Source: Methyloligella sp. GL2
GTDB taxonomy: Bacteria; Pseudomonadota; Alphaproteobacteria; Rhizobiales; Methyloligellaceae
Assembly (NCBI RefSeq): GCF_013341275.1
Contig: NZ_CP054476.1
Span: 1,067,501-1,131,500 of the forward strand
Reading direction: 5' to 3'
DNA: 64,000 nt
Shown: positions 53,517-62,962 of the stretch, piece by piece
How positions within the stretch are numbered: the stretch's first letter is position 1
How the letters are laid out: each line of letters starts with the position of its first letter
Notes under the pieces: generated by a model
The model's input: the letters and a program-made list of their open reading frames with translations, nothing else
Database searches by the model: none
What the model was told of the DNA's origin: nothing
Translations under genes and position numbers: made by a program

Positions 53517-55430
53517 TTACGGATAGGCGGGCTGGTCCGGTTCCGAGGGCGGGGCTTCGGCGGAGCGGATCAGCGGCGTGATGCGCCGGATGGTGACTCG
53601 GCGGTTGGCCCGCTCAGGCGCTTGGGTGGGCACCTTCAGATAATCCTCGCCATAGCCCTGGGTGACCATGTTCTCCGGCGGGATGCCGTAATAGTCTGAG
53701 AGCACGATGGCGGCGGATTCGGCGCGCCGGTCCGACAAAGCGAGATTGTAATAGGGATCGCCCACGGCATCGGTGTGGCCTTCGATCAGGAACACCTCGT
53801 CCGGGTTCTCGTCCAAAATATCGTTGAGGATATTGGCGAGATACTCCATGGCGCCGATCTGGCTCTCATCGATCACCGCCGAATCGGTAGCGAAGGTGAT
53901 GTCGGTGAGATCGATCCGGGGCATGCGCTCGCGGATGCGCGGATATTGGCGCACCTCCTCAAGGCTATAGGTCCGCGGCAGCGGCTCCACCGGTGGGGCC
54001 ATCAAGGCGGTCTCGATCCGCTCGCGATTGTCGTAGCCGCCATTCAGCACATATTGGTCGCGCGGAATGCTGGGCGGCAGGGGGCCGAGATCGACCGGAC
54101 CGGTGACGGAGCCGAAACGCAGATCGTCGATCAGCACCTCCTCATAGCCGTCCGGATAGCGGCGGGCGCGGGTAAGCATGCGGCCGCTGGGATCGCGCAC
54201 GGTGACGATCTCGGTGCCGTCCGGGGTGGGATAGACCTCCCGGGTGCGGCCGTCGGGCAGATATTGGATATTGGGGTCGCCATAACCGACGAAGCGGTCG
54301 CGATCCATATGGCGGACGACGACGCGGTCGTCCTCGCGGCGGAATTGCCGCGTGCCGTTATCGAAGCTCACCGCCTTGGTCAGAACCGCGCCGACCATCA
54401 CGCCGGCAACGGCGCCGAGCAGGAAGTTCTTGGTGGAAAACTTTTCCTCGTCGCCGCCGCGGCGGCGATGGCCGTAGCGCGGCTCGTAATGGTGGTGGCG
54501 GCCTCGGTGATAATGGCCGTAGCGGTCCCGGTCATGGTGGTTGCGGTCGTAATGGCCGCGATTTCTGTCTGAGCCGCTTTTCTGACCGCCCTTGTTGTTG
54601 CGGTTCTTGTTGTTGTCACCGCGCTTATTGGCATTGCCGTTCTTATCGCCGTTGCCGTTCTTGCCCTTGTCGGGACCGGATTTCTTCTGAGCGTCCGGCT
54701 TCTTCTGGCCGCCGCCTGATTTGCCCTTGTGGTCGCCGCTTCGGTAGTCGCCACGCGGGCCGCCGCCGCCATGATCGCCGCCGGGATGGGGCTTGCGCTC
54801 GTCGGCTCGATAGTCGCCACGGGGACCGCCAGGACCGCTGCTCTTATTGGCCGGCGGGGTCTTCTGCCCGGACTTCGGCTGGGGCTTCGGCTCGGGCTTT
54901 TTAGGTTGAGGCTTGGACTCAGATTTCGGTTCCGGCTGCTTCGGCTCTGGTTTCGGCGCCGGCTTCGGATCGGCCTTCTTCGCTTCCGGTTTCGGCTCAG
55001 GCTTCTTCGGCGCCGGCTTCGCGTCCGGCTGCTTGGGCTGCGGCTTGGGCTCAGGTTTCTTGGGCTCAGGCTTTTTAGGCTCCGGCTTCTTCGGCGCCGG
55101 AGGGGTGGAGTCGGCCGTCTTCTGCTGCGGTTTGGGCGCCGGCTTTTTGGCTTGGGGTTTTTTGGCTTGCGGCTTGGGCGCCGGTTTAGGGTGCGCCTTC
55201 GCTTGCGGCTTCGCGGCGGGCTTGCTCTTCGACGCGGGTTTGCCTTTAGAGGCGGATTTGACCTTGCTCTTATCGTCGCTGGGCTTTCCCTTCTGCGCCT
55301 TCTTCTTTTTCTTGTTCTGGTCGGCGGCGTTTTGCCCGGACGGATTTTGTGCGAAGGCCGGCTCGGCCACCAATCCGAAGGACAGAAGCGCAATCAGCGC
55401 GACACGGAAGCAAACTCTCGAAACTGTCAT
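53517..55430 (-). CDS. OmpA-domain envelope protein with long Lys/Pro repeat region
   Basis: A 637-residue exported protein (signal peptide ending PAFAQNP). Residues ~35-195 are almost only Lys, Pro, Glu, Gln and Ala in PKKPEPK-type repeats, then a Gly/Asn/Lys/His/Arg-rich stretch to ~340 (HYDRNHHDRDRYGHYHRGRH). A short hydrophobic glycine-rich helix follows (NFLLGAVAGVMVGAVL). The C-terminus is an OmpA peptidoglycan-binding domain (FLIEGHTDAVGDPYYNLALS, then NRRVTIRRI). The layout suggests a stiff, charged spacer in the periplasm. Confidence 0.85.
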   Translation of the reverse strand: MTVSRVCFRVALIALLSFGLVAEPAFAQNPSGQNAADQNKKKKKAQKGKPSDDKSKVKSASKGKPASKSKPAAKPQAKAHPKPAPKPQAKKPQAKKPAPKPQQKTADSTPPAPKKPEPKKPEPKKPEPKPQPKQPDAKPAPKKPEPKPEAKKADPKPAPKPEPKQPEPKSESKPQPKKPEPKPQPKSGQKTPPANKSSGPGGPRGDYRADERKPHPGGDHGGGGPRGDYRSGDHKGKSGGGQKKPDAQKKSGPDKGKNGNGDKNGNANKRGDNNKNRNNKGGQKSGSDRNRGHYDRNHHDRDRYGHYHRGRHHHYEPRYGHRRRGGDEEKFSTKNFLLGAVAGVMVGAVLTKAVSFDNGTRQFRREDDRVVVRHMDRDRFVGYGDPNIQYLPDGRTREVYPTPDGTEIVTVRDPSGRMLTRARRYPDGYEEVLIDDLRFGSVTGPVDLGPLPPSIPRDQYVLNGGYDNRERIETALMAPPVEPLPRTYSLEEVRQYPRIRERMPRIDLTDITFATDSAVIDESQIGAMEYLANILNDILDENPDEVFLIEGHTDAVGDPYYNLALSDRRAESAAIVLSDYYGIPPENMVTQGYGEDYLKVPTQAPERANRRVTIRRITPLIRSAEAPPSEPDQPAYP

Positions 55431-55551
55431 CTATTCCCCACGTTTCAACACGCCTCGGCTAGCGCGGCGAAAGGCAATTCAATGCCTATCGATCGTGTCG
55501 AAATAGCGCCGCCTGCCTGAATGCGAAATGAACGGCGGCGCGGGGGCTTTG

Positions 55552-56595
55552 CTAGCGGGGATCGTTCTCGACCGGCTCGGCTGCGGGCTGAGCCTTGCCT
55601 GTGGTGCCGGTCTTGCGGCGTGCGGCAAAGCGTTCGGCAAGCCGCGTGCTACGCGGTGTCTTGCTGCCGCTGGCAGAGGATTTCCGCTTGGTTTTCTTGG
55701 CCGGCTGGGCGGCAGTTTGCTCTTCGTCCTCGGAGCTCGCTTCGACAGCCTCGGGACTTTCTTCTTCGGCCTCGGGATAGTCGCCTTCAGCGAGCTGGTA
55801 GGAGTCCGCGCCCGCCGGCGGTTCTTCGGCCTCAAGCTCCGGCACGGGCGATCCGGGCGGCAGCGCGGCCTCCAGAATCTGCTTGGAAAGCTTGCGCATC
55901 TCCTCGCGCAGCAGATAGTCCTCGGTATCGCGCTGGCGGACGAGCGCCATCTCCTCTTGCAGAGAGGAAAGGCGGGCGGTCAGCTGCCGGTTCTCCTTGG
56001 CGAGCGCCGAATCGGAGCGGCCCATCACGCGCTTGACCGGAATGGTGTCGGCTTCGAGCGCGTGGCGCAGATGCTCGATCTCCTCGCGCTGGGCGCGGGT
56101 CGTCTTGCGGGCGGCATCGAGCTTGGCGGTGACCGTTTCCAGACGGTAGCGCAGCTCGGCATCCACCTTCTCGGTTTCCGCCACGCGGGCCTGATCCTCG
56201 GCCGATTGGCGCTCCATGGCAGGCAGGCGGCGATTGAGAATCTGCTCAAGCGCTGATTTGGCGGCCTGGGTCTCTTCCAGCTCTGCGTTCAGGGTCTCGA
56301 GCGCTGCGTCCAGCTCGTCGATGCGGACCTTGGCCTGGCTGGTTTGCACCAGCTCGTGCACGGCCTTGCTCTTGGCTTTGTCCAGCGCCACCTCGACGCG
56401 GCGCAGCTGCACGGCGAAATCGGCCCTGAGCTGATCCTTCTCCGCCTGGATCTCGGCAAAGCTCATCGGCATGGTGGCTTCGATGCGGCGCGTGGTCAGC
56501 CGCACGGCGCGCTGCCAAAGCGGCGGCACGAGAAGAAGCGCAAGCAGGCCGGCGATGACGAATCCCAGCGCACCGTATAAAACCGCGTCGATCAT
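55552..56595 (-). CDS. Coiled-coil membrane-anchored protein, unknown function
   Basis: A 347-residue protein. One membrane helix (residues ~6-28, GALGFVIAGLLALLLVPPLW) is followed by ~200 residues of Glu/Lys/Ala/Leu heptads, clearly coiled-coil, and an acidic then basic disordered tail (EAEEESPEAVEASSEDEEQT, then KKTKRKSS). I do not know a function. It may scaffold envelope or division complexes. Confidence 0.78.
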   Translation of the reverse strand: MIDAVLYGALGFVIAGLLALLLVPPLWQRAVRLTTRRIEATMPMSFAEIQAEKDQLRADFAVQLRRVEVALDKAKSKAVHELVQTSQAKVRIDELDAALETLNAELEETQAAKSALEQILNRRLPAMERQSAEDQARVAETEKVDAELRYRLETVTAKLDAARKTTRAQREEIEHLRHALEADTIPVKRVMGRSDSALAKENRQLTARLSSLQEEMALVRQRDTEDYLLREEMRKLSKQILEAALPPGSPVPELEAEEPPAGADSYQLAEGDYPEAEEESPEAVEASSEDEEQTAAQPAKKTKRKSSASGSKTPRSTRLAERFAARRKTGTTGKAQPAAEPVENDPR

Positions 56596-56681
56596 CCGAG
56601 TCCGCGCTCCGTTTGGGATCCCGAAGGATCCGCCAAGTCCCTCAAATGCTGGCCTTGGCCCCCCGCCTTCTTAGCCCCAGT

Positions 56682-57518
56682 TTAGAACGGATTCCAGGTC
56701 GGTTGCCGGGTAAATTTCAGATAACCGAGATTCGCTCCAAGGCGAAGCCCGACGCCCGACCGGATCGGCGCCAAGGTGATATTGTCGTTGACCAGATAGG
56801 TGATGCCGACGCCGCCGATGAAATAGGCCGAGCCGTCCACCCCTGAGTAGTTCTGGTAGATCTGGTTCGGATCGCGCAGATCGTAGACCAGAACCATGGT
56901 CTTGGAGCCTTCGGCGCCGAAATCGTAGCCGACCGACGGCCCCTGCCAGAAAACCTTATGATTGCCGGCATCGCGGGTATAGAGCGTGCCCTCGCCATAG
57001 CGCAGGCCCGCCACGATGGCGCCGCCAACCTCCTCGCCGAGGATATAGCCATTGGGGCGGCCGCGCTTCTGGAAGGCGTATTCGATGACCTTGGCCAGGT
57101 CGCGCGAGACGTTGCCGAAGAAGCGGTGGCCCGCATCGGTGATCTCGTCGACGGAGAAGCCGTCGCCTTCCGGCTCGGGCAGCGGGGCGTAAGGATCGGG
57201 GCCGGAATAGGGTTTGTACGGCTCGCCCGGCCCGTCATAGTTCTCGTTGCCGTATTGCTGATTGCCGTATTGCCCGTTGTTTTGCTGCGGGGTGCCGTAT
57301 TGTCCGCCATTGGGCGCCGTTCCGCCATATTGGCCGTTCTGGCCATTGGCGTATGGCTGGTTATAGCCGCGCTCCTGCTGTGGAATGCGCTGCGCACGCG
57401 GCGTGATATCCGTCTGCGCCAGCTGCAAGCTGCGCTGCGGTTCGGCATGGGGGGCGGCCGCCCAACCCGCTGCAAGCAGAAAGGTCAGGACCGCGATAGC
57501 AGGGCTTCGGATCTGCAT
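56682..57518 (-). CDS. eipA: EipA-like envelope integrity protein (DUF1134)
   Basis: About 278 residues from the ATG at 57518. A signal peptide ends near APHAEPQ. Residues ~45-85 are a Gln/Asn/Gly/Tyr-rich low-complexity stretch. The DUF1134 domain follows (GRPNGYILGEEVGGAIVAGL, YGEGTLYTRDAGNHKVFWQG, GVDGSAYFIGGVGITYL). In Brucella, EipA is a periplasmic protein needed for cell-envelope integrity. Confidence 0.88.
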   Translation of the reverse strand: MQIRSPAIAVLTFLLAAGWAAAPHAEPQRSLQLAQTDITPRAQRIPQQERGYNQPYANGQNGQYGGTAPNGGQYGTPQQNNGQYGNQQYGNENYDGPGEPYKPYSGPDPYAPLPEPEGDGFSVDEITDAGHRFFGNVSRDLAKVIEYAFQKRGRPNGYILGEEVGGAIVAGLRYGEGTLYTRDAGNHKVFWQGPSVGYDFGAEGSKTMVLVYDLRDPNQIYQNYSGVDGSAYFIGGVGITYLVNDNITLAPIRSGVGLRLGANLGYLKFTRQPTWNPF

Positions 57519-57652
57519 GGTCTCCCGCTTTAGGGCTTGTTCCCTCAAACTCGTGCCCGTCGGAGGCGGCATGATTGGTCTAAACTGGTACCAAACTGTG
57601 GCTGGGTTAGCGAAAGGTTACCCAGCCGGCGGCGCCATGCGCCGGGGCCGCT

Positions 57653-58459
<807 letters not shown>

Positions 58460-58639
58460 TGGATGTGATCGCCTCTGTTGTCGGGTTCGGGGAGGGCGGG
58501 GCAAGATGCGTCACGACAGGTGATTCGTTTCGCACCGCGCCAGGATACGGCCCTTTCGGACCAAGGCGGGGCCCGTGTAGCACATAGTTCGGCGCGTGTG
58601 CGGTTTTCCGCAAAACGAAGGCGATATGAGGAGAAGGCG

Positions 58640-59275
58640 ATGAGCGAGCAAGCAGGCGCGATACCGGATCTCGATCTGACGGCGCTGATCTCGAGCCGTA
58701 TCTGCCACGATGTGATCAGCCCGGTGGGTGCGATTTCCAACGGGCTGGAGGTGCTGAGCGACGAGACCGATGAGGGGATGCGCGAGCAGGCGATGGACCT
58801 CATCATGAAGAGCGCCCAGCAGGCCTCGGCCAAGCTGCAATTCGCGCGGCTCGCCTTCGGGGCGGCGGGATCGGCCGGCGCGGAGATCGATCTGCGCGAT
58901 GCGGAGAAGGTGGCCAACGACTTCGTGCAAGGGAAGCATTCGCTGACCTGGAAGGGGCCGCTGCTCAACATGCCGAAGAACAAGGTCAAGCTGCTGCTCA
59001 ATCTTATCGCGCTCGGCGTTACCGCACTGCCGCGCGGCGGCACGGTGGATGTGGAGATCGACGAGCAGGGAAACCGCTTCGGCGTGCGCTCGACCGGCAA
59101 GGCGGCGCGTCTGGCCGAACCGGTGGTCGCCATGCTGACCGGCGCGCCGGCGAATGGCGAGCTGCCCGACGCCCATTCGATCCAGCCCTATTTCGCCCGG
59201 CGCATTGCCGATGCCATCGGCCTGACCATCGCGGTTGAGCCGAGCGAGGATCAGGTGATCCTGAAAGCGGGCTAA
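58640..59275 (+). CDS. chpT: Histidine phosphotransferase ChpT-like
   Basis: About 211 residues from the ATG at 58640 (GGAGAAGG before it). The helical hairpin carries the phospho-accepting His 23 in SRICHDVISPVGAISNGLE. A degenerate GHKL-like C-terminal domain follows. In Caulobacter and relatives ChpT relays phosphate from CckA to CtrA and CpdR. It lies just before the chemotaxis operon. Confidence 0.88.
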   Translation: MSEQAGAIPDLDLTALISSRICHDVISPVGAISNGLEVLSDETDEGMREQAMDLIMKSAQQASAKLQFARLAFGAAGSAGAEIDLRDAEKVANDFVQGKHSLTWKGPLLNMPKNKVKLLLNLIALGVTALPRGGTVDVEIDEQGNRFGVRSTGKAARLAEPVVAMLTGAPANGELPDAHSIQPYFARRIADAIGLTIAVEPSEDQVILKAG

Positions 59276-59411
59276 ACCCAGATATCAACGGCTTGCCGCC
59301 GCGAGTGGTCTCGTTTGCTCAACGAAACGTAAACCAGTTCTTCGCCACAATCGCCGCCGGGGCCCGCGCAAGAGTTTGCAATGAGATGCGCGAGGCAAAA
59401 GGCGATGGGTG

Positions 59412-62090
59412 ATGGACGAGCTGCTTGGGGAATTTCTGACCGAGACGCAGGAGAGTCTCGAGCGTCTCGACGTCGAGCTCGTGCGCTTTGAGTCCGAGCC
59501 CAACGACCCCGAACTCCTGAACAACATCTTCCGCCTGGTTCACACCGTCAAAGGCACATGCGGCTTTCTCGGTCTCGACCGGCTGGCCAAGCTGACCCAT
59601 GCGGCTGAAAGCCTGATGAGCCGCTACCGCGACGGGATGACGGTAAGCGCCGACGGGGTGAGCGCGATCCTCGCCAGCCTCGACCGGATGAACGAAATCC
59701 TGCAGGGGCTGGAGCGCGATCAGCAAGAGCCGGCGGGTTCGGACGACGATCTGATCGTCCGGCTTCTGGCGCTTGCCGAGGCGGCCGCGCCGCAGGGTGC
59801 GCGCGAGGCGGTCCGCGATCTCGAAGACCAAGAAACGCTGGCCGATATGGCGATGGTGCGCGCCGGGGATGAGGCGATCCGCGGCCGGCGCGTATCCGAA
59901 CCGGAGGAGGCTGAGGCACGGTTGCCGGACGATCTGCAGGCTGCCGGCTTGGAGTATCTCGTCGCCGAAGAGATGGTCTCGGAGCCTATCGCTTCCGAAG
60001 AGGCTCAGGGCACTGACGCTCCCGGCCGCGAAGCTGCCCAGTCGATCCGGGTCAAGGTCGATACGCTGGAGCATCTGATGACCACGGTGAGCGAGCTGGT
60101 GCTCGCCCGCAATCAGCTTCTGGATATCGACCGGCGCAAGCAGGACACCGAATGGAAGGCGCCGCTGCACCGGCTTTCCGGCATCACCAACGAATTGCAG
60201 CGCGGCATCATGAAGGCGCGCATGCTGCCGATCGACCGGGCCTGGCAGAAGCTGCCGCGGATGCTCCGTGACCTGTCGGTCGAGCTCGGGAAGTCCATCG
60301 AGCTTACCACCTCCGGCGGGGAGACCGAGCTCGACCGGCAGGTGCTGGAATTCATCCGCGATCCGATGACCCATCTGATCCGCAATGCGGCCGATCACGG
60401 CATCGGCACGCCGGCACGGCGGCGCGCGCTCGGCAAGTCCGAGACCGGGCATATCGATCTGAAGGCCTATGCCGAGGGCGATCATATCGTCATCGAGATC
60501 GGCGATGACGGGCGCGGTCTCGATACCGACCGGATCAAGGCGAAATGCATCGAGAAGGAGCTGCTATCCGAGACGGAAATCGGGCAACTCGGCGAGAGCG
60601 AGATCCATCAGTTCATCTTCCAGCCGGGCTTTTCGACGGCGGCCGAGGTCACGGATATTTCCGGGCGCGGCGTCGGGCTGGATGTGGTGCGTGCCAATAT
60701 CGAGGTGATCGGCGGCACGGTCGATCTGAAATCGAGCTCGGGGCAGGGGACGGTGTTCCGGCTGCGTATCCCGCTCACCTTGGCGATCGCCGCGGCGCTG
60801 ATCGTCGAGACCGACGGGACAAGGTTTGCGGTTCCACAGCACAATGTTTCCGAAGTGGTGCGGGCCAAGAGGGAGACCGACTGCCGGATCGAGATGATCA
60901 ACGATGCGCCGCAGCTCCGGCTGCGCGGCCGACTGCTGCCGGTCTACGATCTGGGCGGGCTGTTGCATCTGCCCGAGGACGAGGCGGTGCCGCGCGGACG
61001 TTTGCTCGGCGAGATGGCGACCGTCATCGTGATGGAGGCGGGCGTGCGGCGCTACGGCCTGCTGGTGGAGACGGTGCTGCGCCCGGAAGAGATCGTGGTG
61101 AAGCCGAAGGCCAGCGTGCTGCAAGACCTGACCATGTTCTCCGGCAATACCATTCTGGGCGACGGCAGTGTGATCATGATCATCGATCCGGCGGCGCTCG
61201 CCGCCCTGGCCGGTGTCAGCGAGATCCGTGCCGATTTTTCCCAGCGCGAGGCGGAGACGCAAGAGGCGCGCGAGCCGGAAGAGGCACCGGTGCCGCTTCT
61301 CCTGTTCAAGGCGGGGGGCAGCGTGCGCAAGGCGGTACCGCTGGCGCTGGTGGCGCGGCTGGAAGAGATTCCCGGCAAAGAGATCGAGGTCTGCAACGAA
61401 GGCGATGTGATCCGCTACCGCGACGGGCTGATGCCGCTGCTCTTCATGGACGGGGTGACGCGCCAGGCGGGCGATGCGTTGCAGCCGATCCTGGTGTTCG
61501 ACGACGAAGGCCGCCATGTCGGGCTCGCTATCGACGAGATCATCGATGTGGTCGAGGCGCCGCTGTCGCTGGAGATCCGGTCGGTGACACCGGGGCTGAT
61601 CGGCTCGCTGCTGGTGGACGGCGAGGTCACAGAGCTGATCGACATCTCCTATTATATCGGCGAGGGGCTGACCCAGCGCCTCGCGGCGCGGGAGGCCGAG
61701 GCGGCGAAAACCGCGCGGCTGCTTCTCGTCGACGACAGCCAATTCTTCCGCAACATGCTGGCGCCGCTGCTCACCGCGCATGGCTATTCGGTGACTCTGG
61801 CGGAGTCGGCGCATGAGGCGCTGGAGATGAAGGAGGAGGGGACGCGGTTCGACCTCATCATCTCCGATCTGGAAATGCCGGGGCTCGACGGCTTCGCCTT
61901 CGCGCAAGAAGCGAAGAAGGATCCGCGCTGGAGCGAGACGCCGCTGATCGCGCTGTCCTCCTATAGCTCGCCGGAGCTGATCGCCCGCAGCCGGGCGGCA
62001 GGGTTCATCGAATATGTCGGCAAGTTCGACCGCCAGAAGCTGATGGCCGCGCTGAAAGCGGTGCTGCCGCAATGGGGAGCGGCGGCATGA
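59412..62090 (+). CDS. cheA: Chemotaxis kinase CheA with two CheW-like domains and a receiver
   Basis: About 892 residues from the ATG at 59412; a GTG just before it is less likely. HPt domain with His 44 in LVHTVKGTCGFLG; dimerisation and ATPase domains (NAADHGIGTPARR, EIGDDGRGLDT, DISGRGVGLDVV); a CheW-like regulatory domain (~residues 460-600); a second CheW-like segment (~620-750, ending VTELIDISYYIG); and a C-terminal receiver (LLLVDDSQFFRNML, phospho-Asp 819 in IISDLEMPG). This is longer than classical CheA (~650 residues). The stop overlaps the cheW start (ATGA). Confidence 0.93.
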   Translation: MDELLGEFLTETQESLERLDVELVRFESEPNDPELLNNIFRLVHTVKGTCGFLGLDRLAKLTHAAESLMSRYRDGMTVSADGVSAILASLDRMNEILQGLERDQQEPAGSDDDLIVRLLALAEAAAPQGAREAVRDLEDQETLADMAMVRAGDEAIRGRRVSEPEEAEARLPDDLQAAGLEYLVAEEMVSEPIASEEAQGTDAPGREAAQSIRVKVDTLEHLMTTVSELVLARNQLLDIDRRKQDTEWKAPLHRLSGITNELQRGIMKARMLPIDRAWQKLPRMLRDLSVELGKSIELTTSGGETELDRQVLEFIRDPMTHLIRNAADHGIGTPARRRALGKSETGHIDLKAYAEGDHIVIEIGDDGRGLDTDRIKAKCIEKELLSETEIGQLGESEIHQFIFQPGFSTAAEVTDISGRGVGLDVVRANIEVIGGTVDLKSSSGQGTVFRLRIPLTLAIAAALIVETDGTRFAVPQHNVSEVVRAKRETDCRIEMINDAPQLRLRGRLLPVYDLGGLLHLPEDEAVPRGRLLGEMATVIVMEAGVRRYGLLVETVLRPEEIVVKPKASVLQDLTMFSGNTILGDGSVIMIIDPAALAALAGVSEIRADFSQREAETQEAREPEEAPVPLLLFKAGGSVRKAVPLALVARLEEIPGKEIEVCNEGDVIRYRDGLMPLLFMDGVTRQAGDALQPILVFDDEGRHVGLAIDEIIDVVEAPLSLEIRSVTPGLIGSLLVDGEVTELIDISYYIGEGLTQRLAAREAEAAKTARLLLVDDSQFFRNMLAPLLTAHGYSVTLAESAHEALEMKEEGTRFDLIISDLEMPGLDGFAFAQEAKKDPRWSETPLIALSSYSSPELIARSRAAGFIEYVGKFDRQKLMAALKAVLPQWGAAA

Positions 62091-62572
62091 GCGAAGAAGC
62101 GCTGCGGCAGCTGGAAGCCGAGACCGAAGGCTATGTGACGGCGGAGCTCGACGGCCAGCTTTTCGGCCTCAAGCTGACGCAAGTCCGCGACGTTTTTCTG
62201 CCCAAGGGCATTTGCCCTGTGCCGATGGCGCCGAAGCCAGTGGCGGGACTTCTGAATTTGCGCGGCCGCATCGTGACGGCGATCGATCTGCGGGCCTGTC
62301 TCGGCTTGCCGGCGCGCGACCCGGATGCCCCGTCGGTGGCGATCGGGATCGAGCGCGGCAATGAGCTTTACGGGCTGATCGCCGACAAGATCGGCAATGT
62401 GCTGCGGCCGGAGCCGGAAACCTTCGAGCCCAACCCGGTCAATCTGGGTGCGGGCTGGGCGGATATCTGCGCCGGGGTCTACCGGCTGGATGACGGTGTG
62501 CTGATGGTGCTCGACCTTGAGGGAATTTTGGACCTAGCGCGGCCGGGGGGCCCGCAGTTAACCGCTGCGTAA
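62087..62572 (+). CDS. cheW: Chemotaxis adaptor CheW
   Basis: About 161 residues from the ATG at 62087, overlapping the cheA stop. The CheW fold motifs GLLNLRGRIVTAIDLRACLG and YGLIADKIGNVL are intact. It links receptors to CheA. It is second in the operon. Confidence 0.92.
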   Translation: MSEEALRQLEAETEGYVTAELDGQLFGLKLTQVRDVFLPKGICPVPMAPKPVAGLLNLRGRIVTAIDLRACLGLPARDPDAPSVAIGIERGNELYGLIADKIGNVLRPEPETFEPNPVNLGAGWADICAGVYRLDDGVLMVLDLEGILDLARPGGPQLTAA

Positions 62573-62596
62573 GCAGCAGAGGAGAATAAGGGGCTT

Positions 62597-62962
62597 ATGA
62601 AGAGTTGCTTGGTCGTGGACGACAGTCCGGTCATCCGAAAGGTCGCCCGCCGCATCCTGGAGGATCTGAAATTCAGTATATCGGAGGCGGAAGACGGCAA
62701 GGAAGCGCTGGAGCAATGCCGCGTGTCCATGCCCGATGCCGTGCTGCTCGATTGGAACATGCCGGTGATGGACGGAATCAGCTTCCTGGTGGCGTTGCGC
62801 AAGGAGCAAGGCGGTGACCGGCCGATCGTGATCTTCTGCACGACGGAGAACGATATCGATCATATCACCCGTGCGATCACGGCCGGTGCCAACGAATACA
62901 TCATGAAACCGTTCGATCGCGACATCATCGAATCCAAATTTCACGAAGTGGGATTGCTGTAG
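62597..62962 (+). CDS. cheY: CheY-type single-domain response regulator
   Basis: A 121-residue receiver. Acidic pair in CLVVDDSPVIRKV, phospho-Asp in LLDWNMPVMDGI, conserved Thr in FCTTEND and Lys in YIMKPFDRD. It receives phosphate from CheA and acts on the flagellar switch or as a phosphate sink. Confidence 0.93.
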   Translation: MKSCLVVDDSPVIRKVARRILEDLKFSISEAEDGKEALEQCRVSMPDAVLLDWNMPVMDGISFLVALRKEQGGDRPIVIFCTTENDIDHITRAITAGANEYIMKPFDRDIIESKFHEVGLL

